From: CAZWUZ01 sp964637655 [NCBI: uncultured bacterium] | GTDB taxonomy: Bacteria; DAOPZR01 | Direction: 5' to 3' | DNA length: 5,478 bases | Assembly: GCA_964637655.1 (NCBI GenBank) | Contig: CAZWUZ010000256.1 | Location: forward strand, 1 to 5,478 | Shown here: in pieces, positions 1 to 5,478 of the stretch | Numbering within the stretch: the stretch's first letter is position 1 | Layout of the letters: each line of letters opens with the position of its first letter | The notes under the pieces: generated by a model | Seen by the model: the letters and a program-made list of their open reading frames with translations, nothing else | Told to the model about the DNA's origin: nothing | The model's database searches: none | Program-made: the position numbers and the translations under genes

Positions 1-919
1 GGGCAAGCGACAGCGGCAACCAGCCAAGATACGCCGGCATCGACTCGATAAAGTTCATCCCGCCGTGATAATCGCTGAAATCCGTGCCCAGAATGCCGGG
101 AAACAGCAGCCGCACGAGTTCAAATCCCTCGAGCCAGCACTGGCGCAGCAACATCGTATACGGCATGTCATCGCCACGCATGGTCAGGATAAACGGAAGC
201 CAGCGCCCTGCCGACCACACGCCGGCGAGCACCAGTGCGCCAAGCGTCACCGGCAGCGGCTGCCACCGGCTACCGCTGCGCTCATGCCGCGCCAACAGCT
301 GCAGATACGCGGCATACCCGACAGCAAGCAGGATGAGGTAGAACGAGGTCTGCAACATGCCGCCGAGCAGCACCATCCCGGCAGTCAGCGCTTGGTAAAT
401 CAGGTTGCGCAGCGTTGAACGGGACCGATGTGAATGCAACAGGTACAGCCAGAGTGGCAGCCAGGTGAAATTTTGAAATGACGTGTGGCCATATACCATA
501 TTCATGACCAGCGGCGCGGAGCCCAGATATGTCAGCGCCGCGATCCCCCCCCAGAAGGCATTTCCCGCGATACGCCGGTACAGCCAGAAAGCGAACACTC
601 CGGCCGCATAGACATGGGCGAGCAACGCCCAGGTAAGCGCCCGTTCCTGTTGTGCCTCCGCAAGAGCGTAGAGCGGCCAGTTCAGCGGATAGAGAAACCT
701 GTTGCCGCTGCCGGCCCAGTAGCTTGTGCCGCAGTAGTAGTACGGGTTCCATTGCGGAATTTCGAGGCGGTGGGCCGCCCTGACCCCAAACACGTGCAGC
801 GGAAGCTCATACCCCGGGCGGTCCCACGTGCCATTCAGAACCGCCTCGCCGGTAACCGCCGGCCAAAACCCCGCCAGCACGAGCAGCGCCAGCAGCAGGT
901 AGAAACCGCGCCGTTTCAT
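1..919 (-). CDS. YfhO-like polytopic membrane protein (GT-C type), 3' end cut by window edge
   Basis: Hand translation from the ATG at 919 gives 306 codons with no stop before the left edge, so the C-terminus lies outside the window. The N-terminus (MKRRGFYLLLALLVLAG) is a signal-anchor helix. Further hydrophobic segments lie near residues 95-115, 122-142, 150-161, 175-205, 222-245 and 295-306. Family-like features are the IPQWNPYYYCG motif (residues 54-64) after the first extracytoplasmic stretch, RFLYPLNWPLY (74-84), a YGH motif (143-145), GGMLQTSFY (186-194) and LLFPGILGTDFSDYHGG (271-287). These match the layout of YfhO-type proteins, which in Firmicutes are linked to glycosylation of cell-wall polymers; I infer a related membrane sugar-transfer role, substrate unknown. 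The start overlaps the upstream stop as ATGA, showing translational coupling; the Shine-Dalgarno is weak (GGCGGG). An alternative is another GT-C/mannosyltransferase-like family. The family call is by motif memory only. Confidence 0.82.
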   Translation of the reverse strand, partial: MKRRGFYLLLALLVLAGFWPAVTGEAVLNGTWDRPGYELPLHVFGVRAAHRLEIPQWNPYYYCGTSYWAGSGNRFLYPLNWPLYALAEAQQERALTWALLAHVYAAGVFAFWLYRRIAGNAFWGGIAALTYLGSAPLVMNMVYGHTSFQNFTWLPLWLYLLHSHRSRSTLRNLIYQALTAGMVLLGGMLQTSFYLILLAVGYAAYLQLLARHERSGSRWQPLPVTLGALVLAGVWSAGRWLPFILTMRGDDMPYTMLLRQCWLEGFELVRLLFPGILGTDFSDYHGGMNFIESMPAYLGWLPLSLA

Positions 920-2391
920 GCCGTCGCCCGCCGGGATCGGAACAACACGCGCCGCAGCAAGCCTGCCGCCGCACGCGTCATGATCAAAAACCGGCGGACA
1001 TCCTCGACCCCGGTGAGGGTATGCAGGTATCTCAGCCAGAGTCGGGGCCGCAGGTAGAACGCCAGAAAGGCACGACGCTGATACTCGAGCAGCATGCGTC
1101 CGGACAGTCCCGGCGGAGCGTAGGGGAGTTCCGTCCGCTCGGAAACATATGTGTCGATCGGCGTCACTGGCGCCGATTCGGCCGTCAGCCGGCGGTAGAA
1201 TTCACTGCCGGGATGCGGCACGAAGATCGTGAAGTTGGCGGCATAAAGCGGAAGCCTCCTGCTGAAGGCGATGGTTTCCCCGATGGTTGCCGCGGTGTCG
1301 GCGGGCAGGCCGAGCATGAAATAGCCACGCACCCGCAGGCCGGCGCGCGCCAACATCGCCACCTTTGTCTCGGCCTCCGCCACGGTCAGCGGCTTGCCGA
1401 GCGTGGCCATAACCGTTTCGTTCCCCGACTCGATACCTCCGGAGACCAGCCAGCAGCCGCCGCGCCGCAGCGCCGTTGCCACCGTACTGTCCACCGTGTT
1501 CAGGCTGATCGATGCCGACCAGCGCAGGGGAAGCCGTTCCGCGGCGAGACGGGCGCAGAATTCAAGCACCCGCTCACGATCGAGGTTGAACACATCGTCG
1601 AAAAACGAGATTTCGCGCACGCCAAAGGTGTCGACCAGATGGCGGCAGAGCCGGATCAGATACTCGGCGGAATGGGCACGGTAGCTGCGCGTCCAGATCA
1701 GGTTGGAGCCACAGAAGCGACAGCCATACGGACAGCCACGGCTGGAAACAACCGTGGCGAACGGCCGGCGGCGATAGGTCAGCGGCTGGGGATAGTAGGC
1801 CCCGAGCGTTTCCCCCAGCAGATGCATGGCGGGAAACGGAAGCGTGTCTAGATCCTCGCGCAGTGGCCGCAGCGGGTTGCACACAATCCGCCCGTCGTTG
1901 CGCCGGGCAAGGTTGGCGATGCCGCCCGGATCATCACCCCGCTCGACACAGCGCACCAGGTCAAGGAAGGCCTCCTCCCCTTCGCCACAGCAGCAATAAT
2001 TGAACAGCCCATCGGCGAGAAAATCCTCCGGGCGCAGCGTCGCGTGCGGCCCCCCGGCAACCAGGACGCTTCCCGGGCAGCAGCGGCGGAGTGCCGCCGC
2101 TAGCCGGCGCGTTTGCCCCACCGTATTGCTGTAGGTAGTAATCCCGATCAGGTGCGGGGAAAAATCCGCCACCCGCCGCAGCGTCACCTTTTCCGACAGT
2201 CCAAGGCCAAGCGCGTCGATGAGCTGCACATCGCGATAACCGGCCGCCTCTAGCACGGCCGCCAGGCAAAGCAGTCCGTAGGGCTGCATGCGCGGCGCCG
2301 CCGCCTGGTAATCACCGTAGAGCCCGCCGGTGATAGGCGGGCCGCTCAGCAGCAGGATGCGCAACCGGCGACCGCCGGGCGCGTCAGCCAC
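916..2391 (-). CDS. B12-binding radical SAM enzyme (BchE/HpnR-like class)
   Basis: A 491-residue protein of normal length for cobalamin-dependent radical SAM enzymes. Residues 10-150 form the Rossmann-like B12-binding domain: LRILLLSGPP (10-19), PYGLLCLAAVLEAAGY (37-52), IGITTYSN (82-89), GGPHAT (113-118) and GEGEE (136-140). The linker LPFPAMHLL (184-192) leads into the radical SAM barrel with SRGCPYGCRFC (C220, C224, C227), FFDDVF (263-268), GIESGNE (319-325) and GYFMLGLP (356-363). The C-terminus has the FYLRPR motif (445-450) common in this class. Members typically methylate unactivated carbon, or otherwise rearrange lipids, pigments and antibiotics, with S-adenosylmethionine and methylcobalamin in the cytoplasm. 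The substrate here cannot be assigned. The GTG start lies 8 nt inside the end of the preceding gene with no strong Shine-Dalgarno, suggesting translational coupling; the first beta strand begins at residue 10, so little N-terminal shift is possible. Residues 133-135 are an unusual CCC just before GEGEE. Confidence 0.94.
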   Translation of the reverse strand: MADAPGGRRLRILLLSGPPITGGLYGDYQAAAPRMQPYGLLCLAAVLEAAGYRDVQLIDALGLGLSEKVTLRRVADFSPHLIGITTYSNTVGQTRRLAAALRRCCPGSVLVAGGPHATLRPEDFLADGLFNYCCCGEGEEAFLDLVRCVERGDDPGGIANLARRNDGRIVCNPLRPLREDLDTLPFPAMHLLGETLGAYYPQPLTYRRRPFATVVSSRGCPYGCRFCGSNLIWTRSYRAHSAEYLIRLCRHLVDTFGVREISFFDDVFNLDRERVLEFCARLAAERLPLRWSASISLNTVDSTVATALRRGGCWLVSGGIESGNETVMATLGKPLTVAEAETKVAMLARAGLRVRGYFMLGLPADTAATIGETIAFSRRLPLYAANFTIFVPHPGSEFYRRLTAESAPVTPIDTYVSERTELPYAPPGLSGRMLLEYQRRAFLAFYLRPRLWLRYLHTLTGVEDVRRFLIMTRAAAGLLRRVLFRSRRATA

Positions 2392-3373
2392 AGCGGCGCA
2401 GCCAGCAGTCGAGATTCACGCCACTCTCCGCCCAGTAGGTACAACCGCTGCAGGCGGGGACCGCGGCAAACTCGCCGGCAAGATGCCGGCGCCGGATCTC
2501 CCGCAGCCGATCGCCGTGCCAAATCGCCGCCAGCGTCTCATCAGCAAGGTTGCCGATTATGCCATCCGGCGTGCAGCTGGCACAGCAGCAGCTGACCGTA
2601 CCATCCCAGTTGATCGCCGGGTAGAACCAGAGGAAATGGCAGGCGTAGCGCCGCGCCGGCAGCGGCACCGACGGTTCATCGGCGATCGTCCCTCCCCAGT
2701 TGGAGAATGGCGTGATCTGCACATGATCCGCGAGATTCCGCCACTGTGCGCGAAAGGCCTGCTGTTCGGCTTCGCCGCCCGGACGGCGGACAATCTTCGC
2801 CGAGACCCGCGGCACAGCGCTGCGCAGCATGCGCTTCAGTCGCTGCAGCGTGCGCACGTTCTCCGTGACCAGCGTGAGAACGTCTTTCCCCTTGCGCGCG
2901 GCATAATCGGACGCGGTCGCCGCGTCGATGCTGACCACCAGCGCGTCAAGCCGGGCAGCAATAAGCCGGCGGGCCGTTTCCTCGTTGAGCAAGGTTCCGT
3001 TGGTCGCCAGCTGCGTCGTATGCGCGGCACGGCGCTGGCGGGCGTGGTCGATCATGTCGGGCAGCGCGGGATTAAGCAGCGGTTCGCCCCAGTTGTGGAG
3101 AATAAGCATCGCCCGCCGGCCGTGCGCGACGCTCTCCCCGATAATGCGTTCGAACAGCGGAAACGGCATCAGGCCTCCTGCTGCTCCCGCCGCCCGCTGC
3201 CGCGCCGGCCCGCAGAATCCGCACTGCAGGTTGCAGCTCCCGGCCGGATCAATGCCGAGCACCGCGGGATACTTCCGCGCCGCGAACCAGCAGGTCGCCA
3301 GAACGCGCAACTGCCGCTGGTAGCGGATGCGGTCCTTCCATGCCGCCAGCCACACAGACGCGCGTCCGCTCAC
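2384..3373 (-). CDS. Radical SAM/SPASM domain protein, NWGEP subtype
   Basis: With the start chosen here the protein is 329 residues. The radical SAM cluster is SCNLQCGFC (C47, C51, C54), followed by ILHNWGEPLLNP (91-102), TNGTLL (124-129) and VVSIDAA (146-152). The C-terminal SPASM-like region has C245-x12-G258-x4-C263 within DGTVSCCC, then IGNLADETLAAIW (272-284) and CSGC (308-311), so at least one auxiliary iron-sulfur cluster is likely. NWGEP-type enzymes often sit in polysaccharide and secondary-metabolite loci, but their substrates are mostly unknown. Start choice: the open frame continues to a GTG at 3448, which would overlap the previous gene by 79 nt. The GTG at 3371-3373 forms a GTGA overlap with the upstream stop and has GGAGG eight bases ahead, so it is preferred. 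The gene overlaps the B12 radical SAM gene by 8 nt. It differs from the radical SAM protein just upstream in its core motif and C-terminus, so it is not a recent duplicate. Confidence 0.92.
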   Translation of the reverse strand: MSGRASVWLAAWKDRIRYQRQLRVLATCWFAARKYPAVLGIDPAGSCNLQCGFCGPARQRAAGAAGGLMPFPLFERIIGESVAHGRRAMLILHNWGEPLLNPALPDMIDHARQRRAAHTTQLATNGTLLNEETARRLIAARLDALVVSIDAATASDYAARKGKDVLTLVTENVRTLQRLKRMLRSAVPRVSAKIVRRPGGEAEQQAFRAQWRNLADHVQITPFSNWGGTIADEPSVPLPARRYACHFLWFYPAINWDGTVSCCCASCTPDGIIGNLADETLAAIWHGDRLREIRRRHLAGEFAAVPACSGCTYWAESGVNLDCWLRRCG

Positions 3374-4407
3374 CCGCGCAGCCTCCGCCACCAGTTGAGT
3401 GCGGCCGCCGGATGCAGGTCGCACAGCAGGTTCAGCTCCGTGTAGCACGCCACCAGGCAGGCGTTGCAGGGGGGGGATGACAGGCGTGCCGCCGCCGCGG
3501 CAAACCCGTGTGTCAGCAGGTTCACCGGCGGCACCAGACCCATCACGTCACAGCAGGGGTAGAGATCTCCGTTCGCATCGACGTAAAAGTGCATCCGGCC
3601 GGCATGGCAGCCCGGTCCGCCATCGCGCGAAGGCAGCGTATAGCCCGCGCCCGGCCAGTCACGAACCCGCTCCAGATATGCCAGAGAAGAACCCAGCTGC
3701 CGCCCCCGGGGCGACCGCTTCAGCCGGATCAACTCCTCCGCAAGCTGCCGGCGCTGCCCGACTGTGAGCGGTGCCGCAACCGCCGCGGCAGACGCATGCA
3801 GCGAGTGCGCGGCATCGTGACCGGTATAGAGGTACGGAACATGGACATTGATCTGTGCTCCGTAGGCCTGCGCTGTATCGAGCAGGAACTCCAATCTTTC
3901 GCGATTGGCGTCCGTAAGGACCGCCGTCAGCCAGAACGACCGCCCGGCCCGGTGCAACGCGTCTGCTGCCGCCGTGAAAGCGGCCGTCGCCCCCTCACCG
4001 CGCTGCGCATCATTCAGCGCCGGTGGGCCGTCAATGCTCAAAAAGAACAAATCAACTGCCGCAAGTCGGTCAAGCCGCTCCGGCAGCCGCACGCCGCTGG
4101 TCGCCACGGTTACATACAGCCCCTGCGCCCGAGCCCGAGCCGCCAGCTGCCCGAGATCGTCACGCAGGAGCGGTTCGCCGCCGGTCAGGTGGAGACGACA
4201 GGTGCCGGCGGCAGCCAGCTCGTCGATGACCCGCACGGCGGCCGCCGTATCACAGTCCGTAACCGGACGGGCCGCGGCATTGCACCACCGGCAGCGCCAG
4301 CAGCAGCGGCTGGTGACAGCGTAGTGCACAGCCACCGGCAGGCGCATCCCTGTCAGGCGGGCCGCCGCAACACGCAAGAGACTACGCAGCATCAGCGTCG
4401 CCCTCAC
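3370..4407 (-). CDS. Radical SAM protein with SPASM/twitch-like C-terminal cysteines
   Basis: A 345-residue protein. The radical SAM motif is SRCCWRCRWC (C35, C39, C42, with an extra C36), followed by HLTGGEPLLR (73-82), VATSG (101-105) and FFLSIDGPP (121-129). The C-terminal part has C267-x12-G280-x4-C285, then C314-x2-C317-x3-C321-x7-C329. The first half matches the SPASM consensus exactly; the second half is shorter than the usual Cx2Cx5Cx3C. This suggests one or two auxiliary iron-sulfur clusters. The tail YTELNLLCDLHP (322-333) resembles a set of uncharacterised radical SAM proteins. SPASM-type members modify peptides, proteins or carbohydrates; this substrate is unknown. The GTG at 4405-4407 overlaps the DUF2079 stop (GTGA) and has GAGG five bases upstream. 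An ATG at 4390-4392 (residue 6) has GAGGG eight bases upstream and is an equally good start, leaving a short gap after the upstream gene. The 3' end overlaps the next gene by 4 nt. Confidence 0.92.
   Translation of the reverse strand: MRATLMLRSLLRVAAARLTGMRLPVAVHYAVTSRCCWRCRWCNAAARPVTDCDTAAAVRVIDELAAAGTCRLHLTGGEPLLRDDLGQLAARARAQGLYVTVATSGVRLPERLDRLAAVDLFFLSIDGPPALNDAQRGEGATAAFTAAADALHRAGRSFWLTAVLTDANRERLEFLLDTAQAYGAQINVHVPYLYTGHDAAHSLHASAAAVAAPLTVGQRRQLAEELIRLKRSPRGRQLGSSLAYLERVRDWPGAGYTLPSRDGGPGCHAGRMHFYVDANGDLYPCCDVMGLVPPVNLLTHGFAAAAARLSSPPCNACLVACYTELNLLCDLHPAAALNWWRRLRG
3382..3386 (-). promoter_or_regulatory. Ribosome binding site deciding the start of the NWGEP radical SAM gene
   Basis: GGAGG on the minus strand, eight bases before the GTG at 3373. 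It is embedded in the last codons of the preceding gene. Its strength and spacing, plus the GTGA stop/start overlap, favour 3373 over the GTG at 3448. Confidence 0.75.
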
Positions 4408-4421
4408 GGTCGCCTCACGGT
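4399..4421 (-). repeat. Imperfect tandem repeat (11 and 12 bp) duplicating a Shine-Dalgarno core
   Basis: The plus strand reads cgccctcacggt (4399-4410) followed by cgcctcacggt (4411-4421), differing by one inserted C. On the coding strand each copy contains GTGAGG. The upstream copy provides GAGG five bases before the GTG at 4407, and the downstream copy provides GAGGG eight bases before the ATG at 4392. The repeat also contains the TGA that ends the DUF2079 gene (4404-4406). Confidence 0.7.
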
Positions 4422-5478
4422 CGCCGCGGACGGGCGGGTCAGCGGTACTCCGTGCCGGGCACGAGCCACCACCAGCGGATACGGCGCGGCGGTAATATCG
4501 CCGTAGTCCAGTTCCTCGTCGTACGGGCTCGCGGGGCCCAGCAGTCCGGATCCCGCCACCGGCGGGGCTGGCAGCAGCGTCAGCTGACGCGCCGCCGTCT
4601 CCCTGAACGCCGCCGCGTTCTCCGGAGCAGGCACGCCACCCTCCCGCTGCAGGACGAGCACATCGTCCCGGCAGAGGCGCACCACATACACGCCTGCCGC
4701 CACCTGCCGCTGCAGTTCCGTCAGCAGGCCGGCCAGCACCCGTTCATAGTCCGGCCACGCGCCGGCCCGATGCTGCAGGTCAAGGATGATCCAGTCCTCG
4801 CGCACTCCAGTGTAGTGCGGCAGATGGATTGTCAGCCTCTCTGCGAGGTGGGCCAGGATGTTCTCCGTTGCCATCACGCTTCCGACGGGTGGAACCAGCT
4901 GTACCGCCGCGCGCAGAGCCGGCATCCGGGCGGCGGCGGCGGGCACATCTCCATCGCACGCGTAGGGGAGATGCCACAGATGGTCGCCGGCAGCCGCCAG
5001 TACTACTGCCATCCCCAGCAGCACCCGGCCACGCGACTGCAGGTGCAGCCAGCGACACAGCCGCGCCGCGCCGTCGATCGCGGCCGCGAAGAAAAACGGG
5101 ATGAGCAGCGCCTGATAGTAGTTGTACGGATGCATCAGCCACGGCGGTCCCGCCAGGTGGTAGGCGAGCACCGGAACGGCAATCAGGAATATCTCCGGCG
5201 CCAGCAGCGGGAGTAATGCCAGCGGCAGCGCCATTGCCAGCAGCCACGATGGGAAGCGGGAGACCCCCGCCAGCAGCGCGGTCCCGAGTCCGGCACCGGC
5301 GTTGCCGAACAGGCTCCCCTCGCCGGCATAGAGAAAACCGAGCGGGTCACCGGGCATCCCCCAGCGCGGCAGCACGGCACCGGTCACCGTGATAAAAAAT
5401 ATCGCGCTGAACGCGGCCAGCAGCAACCCGGCGCGCCGCTTGCCGTCGTGCACAGCGATGAACAGGCCGAAGGCCGCC
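4404..5478 (-). CDS. DUF2079 family membrane protein, 5' end cut by window edge
   Basis: The frame is open to the right edge, giving 357 codons. The apparent GTG start at 5453 is probably internal: the codons above it read AAFGLFIA, continuing a membrane helix, and the family normally has a long N-terminal multi-helix half, here missing. Residues are counted from that GTG. Membrane segments lie near 8-28, 57-80, 86-102, 112-132 and 144-162, including HPYNYYQALLIPFFFAAAI (108-126), the late-helix pattern of DUF2079. A soluble part follows with LVPPVGSVMATENILAHLAER (186-206) and WIILDL (221-226), the family's typical P-x-SV-AT-x-x-LAPHLA-R and D-Y-VVLD-like signature. DUF2079 proteins are multi-span membrane proteins resembling GT-C glycosyltransferases; no reaction is proven for this one. 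About 78 residues beyond the usual end (272-349) form an extension without membrane segments. The stop overlaps the next gene's GTG start. Confidence 0.84.
   Translation of the reverse strand, partial: AAFGLFIAVHDGKRRAGLLLAAFSAIFFITVTGAVLPRWGMPGDPLGFLYAGEGSLFGNAGAGLGTALLAGVSRFPSWLLAMALPLALLPLLAPEIFLIAVPVLAYHLAGPPWLMHPYNYYQALLIPFFFAAAIDGAARLCRWLHLQSRGRVLLGMAVVLAAAGDHLWHLPYACDGDVPAAAARMPALRAAVQLVPPVGSVMATENILAHLAERLTIHLPHYTGVREDWIILDLQHRAGAWPDYERVLAGLLTELQRQVAAGVYVVRLCRDDVLVLQREGGVPAPENAAAFRETAARQLTLLPAPPVAGSGLLGPASPYDEELDYGDITAAPYPLVVARARHGVPLTRPSAATVRRP

Noticed and set aside
282-752. Minus-strand open frame of 156 codons
   Set aside because: Same strand but a different phase from the YfhO-like frame, which is open from 919 to the edge and has clear membrane-protein motifs. 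The product looks like a frame-shifted shadow.
485-1057. Plus-strand open frame of 190 codons
   Set aside because: Antisense to the YfhO-like gene and the end of the B12 radical SAM gene; basic, motif-free translation.
1021-1851. Plus-strand open frame of 276 codons
   Set aside because: Antisense shadow of the B12 radical SAM gene, which carries all expected family motifs.
2330-3445. Long plus-strand open frame of 371 codons
   Set aside because: It is antisense to the well-supported NWGEP radical SAM gene. Its translation is rich in Arg, Pro, His and Gln with no domain motif, as expected for the mirror frame of GC-rich coding DNA.
3508-4506. Long plus-strand open frame of 332 codons
   Set aside because: Antisense to the first radical SAM gene and the end of the DUF2079 gene; low-complexity basic composition and no recognisable motif.
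4452-5216. Plus-strand open frame of 254 codons
   Set aside because: Antisense to the DUF2079 gene; Arg/Gln/His-rich product with no domain.
5451-5453. GTG at 5453 as the true start of the DUF2079 gene
   Set aside because: The frame remains open upstream to the window edge, the upstream codons continue a hydrophobic segment, and the N-terminal half of the family is missing.
1-5478. Possible RiPP precursor peptide for the SPASM enzymes
   Set aside because: All five genes overlap with no intergenic space, and no small in-strand frame with a leader-core pattern was seen. A precursor could lie outside the window.

Overview
The window is GC-rich bacterial chromosome carrying five genes, all on the minus strand and read from the right edge towards the left. 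Every gene overlaps the next by a few bases, so it reads as one internal slice of an operon with no intergenic space. Order of transcription: (1) the C-terminal part of a DUF2079 polytopic membrane protein, cut by the right edge; (2) a radical SAM enzyme with a SPASM/twitch-like cysteine C-terminus; (3) a second radical SAM/SPASM enzyme of a different subtype; (4) a cobalamin-binding (B12) radical SAM enzyme; (5) the N-terminal 306 residues of a YfhO-like polytopic membrane protein, cut by the left edge. Genes 1 and 5 run off the window. Gene 5 has no stop codon in the window and I translated it by hand from position 919 to position 2.

The three middle genes are each intact by motif: CxxxCxxC clusters, GGEP or WGEP motifs, and auxiliary-cluster cysteines in the two SPASM-type proteins. 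The outer two genes belong to large integral-membrane families that resemble GT-C glycosyltransferases (which use lipid-linked sugar donors). A reasonable inference is a pathway in which radical chemistry modifies a lipid, sugar or peptide moiety that is then moved or glycosylated at the membrane. The substrate cannot be read from the sequence, and no precursor peptide, transporter or soluble glycosyltransferase is visible here.

Start codons need care. Three of the four visible starts are GTG. The second radical SAM gene most likely begins at 3373, just after a GGAGG ribosome binding site, rather than at the longer upstream GTG. The first radical SAM gene has two candidate starts, each with its own Shine-Dalgarno core, created by an 11/12-bp tandem repeat.

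The organism cannot be named with confidence. High GC, frequent GTG starts and the combination of DUF2079, YfhO-like and multiple radical SAM genes fit environmental bacteria such as Kiritimatiellota/Lentisphaerota, Planctomycetota or Desulfobacterota, but this is a guess. No RNA gene, CRISPR array, mobile element, promoter or terminator was recognised, and no gene-free stretch longer than a few bases exists.
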